From: Minwuia sp.
GTDB lineage: Bacteria; Pseudomonadota; Alphaproteobacteria; Minwuiales; Minwuiaceae
Direction: 5' to 3'
DNA length: 64,000 nucleotides
Assembly (NCBI GenBank): GCA_029210175.1
Contig: JARGPL010000015.1
Span: 365,682 to 429,681, forward strand
Below are positions 1 to 8,308 of the stretch, one piece after another. The number at the start of each line of letters is the position of its first letter. The first letter of the stretch is position 1. The notes beneath the pieces are model-generated. The model was not told the DNA's origin and searched no databases. It saw nothing but the letters and a program-made list of their open reading frames with translations. The translations under genes were made by a program, and so were the position numbers.

Positions 1-1179
1 TCTGACCGGAGCCTGGCATGGCTGGCCGGCGGTGCGGCCATTCTGGGGCTGCCCTGGCTGATCGCCCACGGGCGCACGGCCCTGAGGGACCTGCCGGGGG
101 CAACATGGCTTGGCCTTGCCGGACTTGTCGGCATCACGGCGCTGGGACTTCTCAGCCCGATGTGGGCCGATGCGGAACATGCCCCCCGCATGCAGGTGCT
201 GGCCTGGCGCAGTGCGCTGGCGCTGGTCACCGGTATTCCGCTGCTGCTTGTCGCACTGCGTCTGCCCGGTGCGCGGCAGATCATCGTCCGCGCCCTGATC
301 GCAGGCATCGCCATCGGCGTGGCGATCGCCCTGTTCGACCTGTTGAGTGATCATCTGGCCCTGAGAATCCGGACCGTTTTCGCGAAGAATCTGCCGACCC
401 CGGACGGCGTTCTGGCCGCCGCGTGGCTGACCACTCCGGATGTCTTCATGAGTCGCTTCAATGACTTCTGGGTCATCATGACCTCGTCGGTTGCACTGGT
501 GATTGCCTGCGCCCGCCCTGGCTGGCTGTTCGTGCTGGCGCTGCTGGCCATGCTCACCATGTCGTTCTTCACCATCAGCGAGACATCGCAGCTGATTGGC
601 GTGATAGGTATCCTTGTGTTCGTGTTCTGTCGCGTTCTCGGACAGACAGGCGTCATTGTCATGGCTTTGGTGACAACTGGTGTCCTGGTTGCCACGCCAG
701 TCCTGTTTCCCGCGATCAACAACCTGTTGCTGGCATCGATCGACGGCTCCAGCCTGCTGGAATACAAGCTGCTGGAACGCTTCGAGATATGGGCCGCCAT
801 CGCCGAGACGGCGCTGGATCGCCCTCTGCTTGGCTATGGTCTGGAATATGAACGACTGAAAGCCGTCTATACCGGGCCGGGAACCTATTACCAGTTGGAT
901 CACCTCTGGCACCCGCACTCCCTGTTCGTGCAACTCTGGCAGGATATCGGGCTTGCTGGCGTCGTTGCAGCCTGCGCCATGCTGATTGCCATTCACCTGG
1001 CTGCACTGTCCCTGACACGCGCGGGTGCGGCCGCAGTTGCCGCATTGACGGCGATGGCAGTCGGAGCATTTGGTGCTGCCCATTCGATCTGGCTCGGATG
1101 GTGGATCTGCCTGTTCATCATTCTCACCATTCTGGCAATCGCAGGCACGCGGGACGCCGATCGGGAGCAAACGCAATGA
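1..1179 (+). CDS. O-antigen ligase / Wzy-like membrane protein, 5' end outside window
   Basis: The frame is open from base 1 to a TGA at 1177, giving at least 392 residues, so the true start lies upstream. The product is a polytopic inner-membrane protein with many hydrophobic helices of about 20 residues. A periplasmic stretch reading HPHSLFVQLWQDIGLAG, about 80 residues before the end, matches the conserved C-terminal motif of the WaaL/Wzy O-antigen ligase-polymerase family (H-x-H followed by an L-x-x-x-x-G segment). Proteins of this family join or polymerise undecaprenyl-linked glycan. Its stop overlaps the next start (ATGA), so it is probably translated with the sugar aminotransferase, aldolase-like and asparagine synthetase genes downstream. 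Whether it is a ligase or a polymerase cannot be told from sequence. Confidence 0.75.
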   Translation, partial: SDRSLAWLAGGAAILGLPWLIAHGRTALRDLPGATWLGLAGLVGITALGLLSPMWADAEHAPRMQVLAWRSALALVTGIPLLLVALRLPGARQIIVRALIAGIAIGVAIALFDLLSDHLALRIRTVFAKNLPTPDGVLAAAWLTTPDVFMSRFNDFWVIMTSSVALVIACARPGWLFVLALLAMLTMSFFTISETSQLIGVIGILVFVFCRVLGQTGVIVMALVTTGVLVATPVLFPAINNLLLASIDGSSLLEYKLLERFEIWAAIAETALDRPLLGYGLEYERLKAVYTGPGTYYQLDHLWHPHSLFVQLWQDIGLAGVVAACAMLIAIHLAALSLTRAGAAAVAALTAMAVGAFGAAHSIWLGWWICLFIILTILAIAGTRDADREQTQ

Positions 1180-2654
1180 TCCGTGAAATCACGGTAATTC
1201 TGGTTGGTCAGCAGACACCTCTGCGGCAGGCCCTGACCGCCCTGAATGAAGGTGGCCTGGGCTGCGTGATGCTTGTCGACGGCGATCAAAGGTTTGTTCG
1301 GGTGGTTACGGATGGAGACTTGCGACGCGCCATTCTGGCGTCTGACGATCTTGATCAGTCGCTGGCCGGTCTGGCGCCGGTCACGCCGCTGACCGCGTCG
1401 GAAGACACTTCCGCTGCGACAGCTCGACAGGTCATGAATCGCGCAAAGGTCGTGCATCTGCCTGTGGTCAATGCCGACAACCGCCCTGTCGGGCTGTTCC
1501 ATCTGCCATCGATGGATGCGCCGATCCTGCTGTCTGCCCCGCACATGGGTCAGGAGGAACGGCAGCTGGTTGCCGAAGCTTTCGAGACCAACTGGATTGC
1601 CCCGGTGGGCCCGCATGTGGACGCGTTCGAGGCGGAGCTCGCCGATCTGGTGGGCATGGACGGTGCCGTGGCGCTGAGTTCCGGCACCGCCGCGATCCAC
1701 CTGGCACTGCGTCTGCTGGACGTGGGACCGGGCGACACCGTGTTCTGCTCCACCCTGACCTTTGTCGCCAGTTGCAACCCGATCCTGTACCAGGGTGCAT
1801 CCCCGGTGTTCATCGACAGCGAACCGGAAAGCTGGAACATGAGCCCGGGCGCGCTGGAACGTGGCCTGACGGATTCCCGCAAGCGCGGCAAGCTGCCTAA
1901 AGCCGTCATCTGCGTGAACATCTATGGGCAAAGCGCCGATTACGACGCCATCGGGCGCATCTGTGATGCATTCGACGTGCCGCTCATCGAAGACGCGGCG
2001 GAGAGCCTGGGGGCGACCTGTGGCGGCAAGGCGAGCGGCACATTTGCGCGGTTCGGCATCTATTCCTTCAACGGCAACAAGATCATCACCACATCGGGCG
2101 GCGGCGCGCTGGTCAGCAACGACCTGGCCGCGCTGGACCGGGCCAAGTGGCTGGCGACGCAGGGTCGTGACCCGGCAGCGCATTACCAGCACAGCGAGAT
2201 GGCGTACAATTACCGGCTTTCGAATGTTCTGGCCGGTATCGGCCTGGGGCAGTTGCGCCTGTTGCCCGCGCGCGTGGAACAGCGGCGGGCGATCTTCGAT
2301 CGCTATCGGAACGGCCTGCACGATGTGCCAGGCATGGACTGGATGCCGGAACCGAACTGGAGCCGCAGCAACCGATGGCTGTCTGTCTGCACGTTCGATC
2401 CGGATGTGGTCGGCCTGCATCCCTATGCCATCATGCGCCAATTGCAGCAGCACGAGATCGAGACCCGTCCGGTCTGGAAACCCATGCACATGCAGCCGCT
2501 GTTCCGTGATGCCCCCTACTACGCCCATGACGAGGATCATTCCGTCAGCGACCGGCTGTTCCTCACCGGTCTTTGCCTGCCATCGGGAACAGGCATGGTG
2601 GCGGCGGATCAGGACCGTGTCATCGCCGCCATTCGCAAGGTTCTCGGCGCATGA
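1176..2654 (+). CDS. CBS-domain / DegT-DnrJ-EryC1 sugar aminotransferase fusion
   Basis: A 492-residue protein starting at an ATG that overlaps the upstream stop. Residues 1 to about 125 form a CBS pair: the segment VVTDGDLRRAIL is the typical first CBS hairpin and VVNADNRPVGLF lies in the second. Residues about 130-492 are a PLP-dependent nucleotide-sugar aminotransferase. The Schiff-base lysine is Lys302 in the motif SFNGNKIITTSGGG, and SSGTAAIHLAL is the phosphate-binding segment. The catalytic part most resembles the PglE/EpsN group, which aminates C4 of UDP-4-keto-6-deoxy-GlcNAc. An N-terminal CBS pair is usually seen on nucleotidyltransferases of legionaminic-acid clusters, so the fusion here is uncommon and may give adenine-nucleotide control (inference). 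The gene overlaps the next one by four bases. The exact sugar substrate is unknown. Confidence 0.85.
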   Translation: MIREITVILVGQQTPLRQALTALNEGGLGCVMLVDGDQRFVRVVTDGDLRRAILASDDLDQSLAGLAPVTPLTASEDTSAATARQVMNRAKVVHLPVVNADNRPVGLFHLPSMDAPILLSAPHMGQEERQLVAEAFETNWIAPVGPHVDAFEAELADLVGMDGAVALSSGTAAIHLALRLLDVGPGDTVFCSTLTFVASCNPILYQGASPVFIDSEPESWNMSPGALERGLTDSRKRGKLPKAVICVNIYGQSADYDAIGRICDAFDVPLIEDAAESLGATCGGKASGTFARFGIYSFNGNKIITTSGGGALVSNDLAALDRAKWLATQGRDPAAHYQHSEMAYNYRLSNVLAGIGLGQLRLLPARVEQRRAIFDRYRNGLHDVPGMDWMPEPNWSRSNRWLSVCTFDPDVVGLHPYAIMRQLQQHEIETRPVWKPMHMQPLFRDAPYYAHDEDHSVSDRLFLTGLCLPSGTGMVAADQDRVIAAIRKVLGA

Positions 2655-3472
2655 TCCGGTTGATGCTCATTCCGGAAACGATCGAGATGGCACGCGATGC
2701 GCTGAACGCCGGGGTGGACCGGCTGTTCCTGGACCTTGAACGCGCAGGCAAGCAGCAGCGCCAGGGTACGGGCACCTGGATCAGCGCCCAGAACCTGGAC
2801 GACGTGCGGCGCTATCGCGATGCCTTTCCGGACGCGGACATGATCGTTCGCACCGATCCCTGGTCGGCGCTGGAGATCAGTGACCTTGAACAGGTGATCG
2901 CCATCGCGCCAAGCCAGATCATGTTGCCGATGATCAGCGGTTTCGCGGATGTGGCCGCAATGCGCGATGCCATTGCTGGCCGGATGCCCCTGTTGCCGCT
3001 GATCGAGACCGTGGCGTCGGCTGACCTACTCGCCGAAATCGTCGCGCTTGATGGTGTCGACGAGATCGATATCGGCCTGAACGACCTGCACCTGGACCGG
3101 GGCGACAGTTTTATGTTTCAGCCCCTGGCGGACGGTACGGTGGCGCGGCTCGCCGCCATCGCGCTGGCGGCTGGGGTCCCGTTCGGCTTTGGCGGGATTG
3201 CCCGCCTGGGCCATGGCGACCTGGATGCGGAGCTGATCATTGCGGAACATGTGCGCCTCGGCTCCACATCCGTGATGCTGTCGCGCAAGTTCAAGGACCG
3301 TGCAACCGGCCCGTTCGACTGGAGCGGCGAGATCGGACGCATTCGGGAAGCGGAAAAGCGCTTCGCCCGACGCAGCGAGGCGGAGGCTGAAGCGGACAGA
3401 CAACGTCTCGTCGCCACCGTTGATCAGATCGTCCGGCGCAAGACCGCCGATCAGAAACAGGGGCCACGCTGA
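2651..3472 (+). CDS. HpcH/HpaI aldolase / citrate-lyase-beta-like protein
   Basis: A 273-residue protein with an ATGA-overlap start. The succession of beta strands (MIRLMLIPE, RLFLDLER, IVRTDP, IMLPMI, PLIETVAS, EIDIGLNDL, FGFGGIARL) reads like the TIM barrel of the HpcH/HpaI and CitE superfamily. The acid-rich segments LIETVAS and DIDIGLNDLHLD sit where metal- and substrate-binding residues lie in that family. These enzymes cleave or form C-C bonds using pyruvate-like or acyl-CoA substrates. Embedded between a sugar aminotransferase and AsnB, it more likely modifies a polysaccharide building block than acts in aromatic catabolism. That role is an inference from context; the substrate is not predictable. 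The last residues are charged and probably helical. Its stop overlaps the asnB start by one base. Confidence 0.7.
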   Translation: MIRLMLIPETIEMARDALNAGVDRLFLDLERAGKQQRQGTGTWISAQNLDDVRRYRDAFPDADMIVRTDPWSALEISDLEQVIAIAPSQIMLPMISGFADVAAMRDAIAGRMPLLPLIETVASADLLAEIVALDGVDEIDIGLNDLHLDRGDSFMFQPLADGTVARLAAIALAAGVPFGFGGIARLGHGDLDAELIIAEHVRLGSTSVMLSRKFKDRATGPFDWSGEIGRIREAEKRFARRSEAEAEADRQRLVATVDQIVRRKTADQKQGPR

Positions 3473-5253
3473 TGTGCGGCATTTATGGATACTTCGACCG
3501 CTCCGGTGCCGCCTTGCCCGAAGGTACGTTGCATGAGATGGACCGTCTGCTGACCCATCGTGGACCGGACGACAGCGGGCATCTGCACTTCAGCCATGGG
3601 GCCATCGGCAATCGCCGCCTTTCGATCATCGACATCGAAGGCGGACACCAACCGATGAGCGCCGCCGACGGCCAGGTCTCGGTGGTGCAGAACGGCGAGA
3701 TCTACAATTTCGTCGAACTGGCCGAGATGCTGCGCCGCGACGGCATTCACCTGCGGACACGTTCGGACACTGAAGTCCTGCTGGCGCTCTACCTGCGGGA
3801 CGGAGTGGATTTCGTACGTCACTTGAACGGCATGTTCGCCATCGCCGTGCACGACAGCCGCGGCGACCAGCCTGTGCTTCACCTCTACCGCGACCGTGTG
3901 GGTGTCAAGCCGCTGTATGTCCATGATGATGGCACGCGGCTGGTGTTCGCCTCGGAAATCAAGCCGATCTTCGCCACGGGGGTCCGCCCGGTCGCCAACC
4001 CGGAAGCCCTGCATCACTTCCTCGTGCTGAACTATGTGCCGCCACCGCTGACCGCGTTCGCGGGAATTCGCCATGTCGCCCCCGGGGGGCGGCTGTCCAT
4101 CAGCCCGACGGGCATGATCGAAGACGCATGGTGGCGGCTGGCCGATATCGAACCCGAACCGATGAAGCTTGCGGACGCATCGGCGGAACTGCTGGCGCTG
4201 CTGGATGATGCTGTTCGCATCCGTCTTCGTGCCGATGTGCCGTTCGGTGCGTTCCTGTCCGGTGGCATAGATTCCAGCACCGTTACCGGCGTGATGTCGA
4301 TGCACATGTCGCGGCCAGTAGATACCTTCTCCATTGGCTTCGAGGATCAACGCTTCGACGAGACCCGGCATGCAGAAGCCGTCGCCCGGCGTTTCGGCAC
4401 CAATCACCGCCACGAGATCGTCTCCCCCCGCATGCTGGACCGATGGCCTGACGTGCTGCGCCACCTGGAACAGCCGCACGGTGACGTGTCGTTCATGCCT
4501 ACCCTGCGCGTCGCGGAACTCGCCGCCAGCGAGACCAAGATGGTGCTGACCGGCGATGGCAGTGACGAGTTGTTCGCGGGCTATGACAAGTATCGCGATT
4601 TCTTCCATGCCGATGCTGTGTTTGCCGATGATGCTGCCTTCGCGCGCAGCTATGCCGACAGTGCGTTGACCCTGTTTCCCGAAACATCACTGCATGACAG
4701 TATCTACAGTCCGGGGGCGTCGCGTGGCGTGTCCGGACTTTCGACGCACGACCTGATCGCGGACCACCTGGCCGATGTGCCGCAATTCGACCATCTGACA
4801 CGCGCGCTGTATCTCGACACGCTGCTGCTGCTGCCGGGCAACAATCTGGTGAAACCTGACCGGATGGGCATGGCAGTATCGCTGGAAGCGCGAACACCCT
4901 TCCTCGACTACCGGGTCGTGGAACTGGCATTCCGCATGGCCGCCGATCTGAAGCTGCGCAATGGCGAGACAAAGCACGTTCTGAAACATACGGTGCGGCC
5001 GCTGCTGGGTGGTGCCCTGACCGACCGATCCAAGCAGATGTTCACTGTTCCGGTGGGCGAGTGGCTGAAACAGGATCTGGCCGGGCACGCCCGCGACATG
5101 CTGCTGACAGACCGTTTCAACGACCGGGGCCTGTTCCAGCCGGACACGGTGCGAAACCTGCTGGAGAGCCATATTCAGGGCAGCCGCAACAATACCCGTG
5201 AGGTCCGTGCCATGATGGCACTGGAACACTGGCACCGACTGTTCATCGACTGA
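3472..5253 (+). CDS. asnB: asparagine synthetase (glutamine-hydrolysing) family
   Basis: A 593-residue class II amidotransferase. The N-terminal nucleophile Cys2 is in MCGIYGYF. The glutaminase domain spans roughly residues 1-210 and the ATP-pyrophosphatase synthetase domain follows, with the PP-loop SGGIDSS at 263-269 and the segment LTGDGSDELFAGYDKY further on. Family enzymes transfer glutamine ammonia to an adenylated carboxylate, classically aspartate. Because it is the last of four overlapping genes beside an O-antigen ligase and a sugar aminotransferase, it may amidate a uronic acid or another sugar carboxylate of the surface glycan, as AsnB paralogues in LPS clusters often do (inference). 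Plain asparagine synthesis cannot be excluded. No strong terminator with a T-run was seen after it. Confidence 0.88.
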   Translation: MCGIYGYFDRSGAALPEGTLHEMDRLLTHRGPDDSGHLHFSHGAIGNRRLSIIDIEGGHQPMSAADGQVSVVQNGEIYNFVELAEMLRRDGIHLRTRSDTEVLLALYLRDGVDFVRHLNGMFAIAVHDSRGDQPVLHLYRDRVGVKPLYVHDDGTRLVFASEIKPIFATGVRPVANPEALHHFLVLNYVPPPLTAFAGIRHVAPGGRLSISPTGMIEDAWWRLADIEPEPMKLADASAELLALLDDAVRIRLRADVPFGAFLSGGIDSSTVTGVMSMHMSRPVDTFSIGFEDQRFDETRHAEAVARRFGTNHRHEIVSPRMLDRWPDVLRHLEQPHGDVSFMPTLRVAELAASETKMVLTGDGSDELFAGYDKYRDFFHADAVFADDAAFARSYADSALTLFPETSLHDSIYSPGASRGVSGLSTHDLIADHLADVPQFDHLTRALYLDTLLLLPGNNLVKPDRMGMAVSLEARTPFLDYRVVELAFRMAADLKLRNGETKHVLKHTVRPLLGGALTDRSKQMFTVPVGEWLKQDLAGHARDMLLTDRFNDRGLFQPDTVRNLLESHIQGSRNNTREVRAMMALEHWHRLFID

Positions 5254-5259
5254 CCGGCC

Positions 5260-5334
5260 TCAGTTCTTGCTGAGCAGACGCGCCACCAGCCAGGCGAACG
5301 GGCAACTGGAAATTTCTGTCCGATCATGACGCAT
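5260..5334 (-). CDS. candidate 24-residue small protein
   Basis: A short minus-strand ORF starts at an ATG that overlaps the end of the 186-residue gene by 11 bases and ends at 5260. The deduced peptide begins MRHDRTEISS and continues CPFAWLVARLLSKN, a short amphipathic or partly hydrophobic tail. The overlap suggests coupled translation. It is too short for homology-based support, and no function is proposed. It could equally be a chance ORF. Confidence 0.3.
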   Translation of the reverse strand: MRHDRTEISSCPFAWLVARLLSKN

Positions 5335-5884
5335 CAGGCATCCTCCCCGCGGACGGCAGACGATCAACGGCGGGTACCGATGCCTGCGCCTGGGGCAACT
5401 GTCTTTGCGACACCTGTTTCCAGCAATCCGGCATCAGGGGCTGGAATGGCATTGGCACCAGGGCCGCACTGGCGAACCGATCTGAAAGGCGTTGCAGGTT
5501 TTCGGCGGCGATCCGACTGCCGGTCCCATCAACCATCAGTGCCAGCACAGCCTCCGCCAAGGGGCGCAGCTCAGCAGACATGGCACCAAAGGCACGCAGC
5601 AGGATCACTTCGTCGCTGCTGATTGCAGATGTGCGCCGGCGACGGATATCCAGATTGCGGCTGGCGCAGGTGGCAATCGCCATCATCAGACCATCAACCG
5701 CTGTCGCGGCGTCCGGGATTCCATGCGCCATCAGACCCGTCTGGATCTCATGATCAATATCGATGCTCTGGTTCAGCCCCTGAACCCATGTCCGGATCAG
5801 CCAGAGAAAGAGCCTCTCGGCCTCTCCCAGATCGCCCGACACCGCTTCCGTGTTCTGCGGCTGCATGGCCACGATGGCACCCAT
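5324..5884 (-). CDS. hypothetical protein, possibly iron-regulated
   Basis: A 186-residue protein that I do not recognise by name. The middle is helix-rich and soluble-looking (AERLFLWLIRTWVQGL; ELRPLAEAVLALMVDG), reminiscent of small uncharacterised proteins found in Rhodospirillales. The C-terminal 30 residues are rich in Pro, Gln and Ala and look disordered. There is no signal peptide and no transmembrane helix. The ATG at 5884 is used; an in-frame ATG lies six codons later. A Fur-like dyad sits 28 bases upstream of the start, and a tiny ORF overlaps its 3' end, so an iron-responsive two-gene unit is possible (inference). The gene is convergent with asnB. Confidence 0.6.
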   Translation of the reverse strand: MGAIVAMQPQNTEAVSGDLGEAERLFLWLIRTWVQGLNQSIDIDHEIQTGLMAHGIPDAATAVDGLMMAIATCASRNLDIRRRRTSAISSDEVILLRAFGAMSAELRPLAEAVLALMVDGTGSRIAAENLQRLSDRFASAALVPMPFQPLMPDCWKQVSQRQLPQAQASVPAVDRLPSAGRMPDAS

Positions 5885-5911
5885 GGTCGTCCCCTGTGCT
5901 GCACCTCAATA

Positions 5912-5932
5912 TGCAAATGATAATCGTTCGCA
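5912..5932. promoter_or_regulatory. candidate Fur-type operator
   Basis: A 21-base imperfect dyad. The left half TGCAAATGA and right half TCGTTCGCA flank a central TAA; about 16 of 21 positions match their own reverse complement. Its core AATGATAATC is also part of the classical Fur consensus. It lies in an AT-richer stretch between the divergent genes at 5884 (minus) and 6040 (plus), closer to the minus-strand gene. The regulator itself is not in the window. Confidence 0.5.
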
Positions 5933-6039
5933 TTCATGAGTGCAATACAGGAAACAAGTGTTCCATGCTCCAGATGGCCATCTGCACAACACGGAACCAT
6001 GAATGGGAATCCGAAACGTCGTTGTGTGTGGGATCTACC

Positions 6040-6387
6040 ATGAGCCGGCCTGAACATTCCGAGCAGCCGAAGACATTGCTGGAACGCATGAACAGTGCGG
6101 TCTATCGCACCGTGACCAGGCCCTTCCGCCACAGCCTGCTGGACGAAACTCCGGACTTCGACGACTACAAGCCTGGCAAGGTGGAGCACTTCATCACCAA
6201 CTCCTCCATTCAGCATGCGGGCCGATGGAGCAACTGGTTGACGGGGCTGCTCTCTCCCCGCCGTGCCTGGGGCTGCCTTGGTCTGGTTGTCCTGCTGGTC
6301 GTGATCCTCAGCCTGTCAAGTCAGACCCGCTCCACGACCACTGCGATCCCCTGCCCCACGCCGATACACATGGCGCAAAGAGCATAG
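6040..6387 (+). CDS. small single-pass membrane protein, unknown
   Basis: A 115-residue protein starting at an ATG preceded by GGGATC. Residues 1-75 are polar (MSRPEHSEQPKTLLERMNSA, then YKPGKVEHFITNSS), followed by one hydrophobic segment near residues 78-95 (CLGLVVLLVVILSL) and a Ser/Thr/Pro-rich tail. Codon third positions are strongly GC-rich up to the membrane segment, which argues for real coding. The last 67 bases run antisense over the 3' end of the thiolase gene, so the tail sequence is constrained by the other strand, or the gene was extended by loss of an earlier stop. I do not recognise the family. Confidence 0.5.
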   Translation: MSRPEHSEQPKTLLERMNSAVYRTVTRPFRHSLLDETPDFDDYKPGKVEHFITNSSIQHAGRWSNWLTGLLSPRRAWGCLGLVVLLVVILSLSSQTRSTTTAIPCPTPIHMAQRA

Positions 6388-7526
6388 CGGCCGCCTGTCC
6401 GATGCAGCTGGTTGACCGCCGTCAGGATCAGGCGCGCACCACTGGCACCAAGCGGGTGTCCCAGCGCAATCGCGCCGCCATGCGGGTTCACATGATCCGC
6501 ATCGTCGGGAAGACCAAGTTGCCGCGTGACGGCCAGCGCCTGCGCGGCAAAGGCTTCGTTGAGTTCCACCACATCCATGTCGCTGATCGTCAGACCGACC
6601 TGGGCAAGGACCTTCTCGGATGCCGGTGCCGGGCCAAAGCCCATGATGCGCGGCGCGACACCAGCCGTTGCCATGCCGAGGATGCGGGCGCGCGGGGTCA
6701 GGCCATTGCGGGCAGCAGCCGCCTCCGACGCCACGAACATGGCGCAGGCACCGTCGTTGACGCCAGATGCGTTGCCAGCCGTTACCGACCCGCCTTCCCT
6801 GAACGGTGCAGGCAGCCTGGCCAGCGCCTCCAGCGTGGTGTTGCCACGGATATGCTCATCATCGGCCACGACGATCGCATCTCCCTTGCGCTGCGGGATC
6901 GTCACGGGCGCAATCTCCTCCGCGAAGATGCCTTCGGCCTGCGATTTGGCAGCGCGCTGCTGGCTGCGATACGCGAAGGCATCCTGGTCCTCACGGGTGA
7001 CCTGATAGTCAGCAGCAACGTTCTCTGCCGTCTCCGGCATGGAATCGACGCCGTACTGTTTCTTCATCAACGGATTGACAAAGCGCCAGCCGATCGTGGT
7101 GTCGTACATCTGCGCAGAGCGGGAAAATGCGCTGTCGGCCTTCCCCATGACGAATGGCGCGCGTGTCATGCTTTCAACGCCGCCGCCGATCATCAACTCG
7201 GCCTCACCTGATTTCACGGCACGGGCTGCGGTGCCCACCGCATCCATGGATGATCCGCACAGGCGGTTGATCGTCGAACCCGGCACGCTTTCCGGCAATC
7301 CGGCCAGCAGCGACGCCATGCGCGCCACGTTGCGATTGTCCTCACCTGCCTGATTGGCACAGCCATAGATCACGTCATCGACCGCATCCCAGTCGACCCC
7401 GGTCGCGCGTTCCTTCAGCACCCGCAGCGGATGCGCCGCCAGATCATCGGCCCGTACGGTCTTCAGACCACCGCCAAAGCGACCGAACGGCGTCCGCACC
7501 GCCTCACACACAAATGCTTCCGCCAT
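6321..7526 (-). CDS. acetyl-CoA acetyltransferase / 3-oxoadipyl-CoA thiolase-like
   Basis: A 401-residue type II thiolase. The start is the ATG at 7526, preceded by GGAGGAGACG; a longer upstream reading is not needed. The acylated nucleophile is Cys90 in NRLCGSS. The C-terminal catalytic motifs GGAIALGHPLGASGAR and CAMCIGVGQG are intact. The segments AELMIGGGVESMTRAPFVM and GWRFVNPLMKKQYGVDSMP are those of PcaF/PaaJ-type 3-oxoacyl-CoA thiolases of aromatic-acid catabolism, so cleavage of 3-oxoadipyl-CoA or a similar substrate is likely. It lies directly downstream of the broken tryptophan-degradation genes, so it may be the surviving member of a catabolic operon (inference). Biosynthetic acetoacetyl-CoA thiolase remains possible. 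Confidence 0.85.
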   Translation of the reverse strand: MAEAFVCEAVRTPFGRFGGGLKTVRADDLAAHPLRVLKERATGVDWDAVDDVIYGCANQAGEDNRNVARMASLLAGLPESVPGSTINRLCGSSMDAVGTAARAVKSGEAELMIGGGVESMTRAPFVMGKADSAFSRSAQMYDTTIGWRFVNPLMKKQYGVDSMPETAENVAADYQVTREDQDAFAYRSQQRAAKSQAEGIFAEEIAPVTIPQRKGDAIVVADDEHIRGNTTLEALARLPAPFREGGSVTAGNASGVNDGACAMFVASEAAAARNGLTPRARILGMATAGVAPRIMGFGPAPASEKVLAQVGLTISDMDVVELNEAFAAQALAVTRQLGLPDDADHVNPHGGAIALGHPLGASGARLILTAVNQLHRTGGRYALCAMCIGVGQGIAVVVERV

Positions 7527-7591
7527 CTTCGTCTCCTCCCAAAGTGCATTGTACCGTTCAAGATAGGGTCTCGGGTGATGCTGTAAACGCC

Positions 7592-8261
7592 TCAAAGCGT
7601 CGTGCGCACGTCCCACAGTTCGGGGAACAGCACGACGTCGAGCATGCGGCGCAGATAGGAAACACATTCGGTGCCGCCGGTGCCGCGCTTGAAGCCGATC
7701 ACCCGCGCCTGGCCAGCAGCGCGATGGACGTATCGTAAATGCTGGGCTGGGTCACCAGTTCCTGCAACATGGCCTGGGCCTCCGGTCGGTCAGCATGCAG
7801 CTTGATGAAGCTGTTCTGCCTGTTGCCGGCCATGAACTCGATGGCCCGATACTGCCAGGACTGGAAACCCGATGACGGCCCCAGGACATCACGGAACGTG
7901 GTGTATTCACTGGGGGTCATGGTGCGCAGCACCTGCCAGGCTGAATTCAGCTGTTCGAATATCCGCGCGACACGCGTCAGCATCTTCATGGCCGGGCGCA
8001 GGTCATCGTCGGCAATGCAGTCCCGGGCGCTGTGCAGTTCATTCAATGCCAGTTTCATCCAGAGTTCGGAAGTCTGGTGCTGAATGATGAACAGCAACTC
8101 GTCACAGCATCCGCAACACGGGGCGGAACGTGAGCAGGCAGCACGCCGAGGGAATTGCCGTCGAGGTAAGTCAGGCCGTCGGGAATGACAAAGCGATCCC
8201 GCCAGCTTGCCAGCGGGTCATCGGCGTCCATCTTCTCGGCAAGCAGTTTCAGGTCATTCAT
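7592..8261 (-). pseudogene. kynU'-'kynA deletion remnant (kynureninase head, tryptophan 2,3-dioxygenase pieces)
   Basis: Reading from 8261, the first 50 or so codons are kynureninase (FVIPDGLTYLDGNSLG is its N-terminal signature). Near 8105 the sequence switches frame into tryptophan 2,3-dioxygenase at DELLFIIQHQTSELWMKLAL. That frame continues through FQSWQYRAIEFMAGN to LLARRG and stops at 7699. A third piece, in another frame and ending at 7592, is the dioxygenase C-terminus: [11 protein letters not shown], then [12 protein letters not shown]. Missing are most of kynU, roughly the first 45 codons of kynA, and about 80 internal kynA codons including the region of the proximal haem histidine. 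At least two deletions explain this, so neither enzyme can be made. The ancestral order was kynU then kynA on this strand. Confidence 0.88.
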
Positions 8262-8308
8262 CCTGGCTGTCCCGTGTTTGCTGCCGGTGCCCTTTTGGCC
8301 GGAACGGA

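Noticed and set aside
3451..4608. A 385-codon open frame antisense to asnB
   Set aside because: Rich in His, Gln and Arg, as expected from reading GC-biased codons backwards; no domain and no ribosome-binding site.
5797..6216. A 139-codon minus-strand frame opposite the small membrane protein
   Set aside because: It spans the Fur-like box and the start of another gene; codon bias favours the plus-strand frame.
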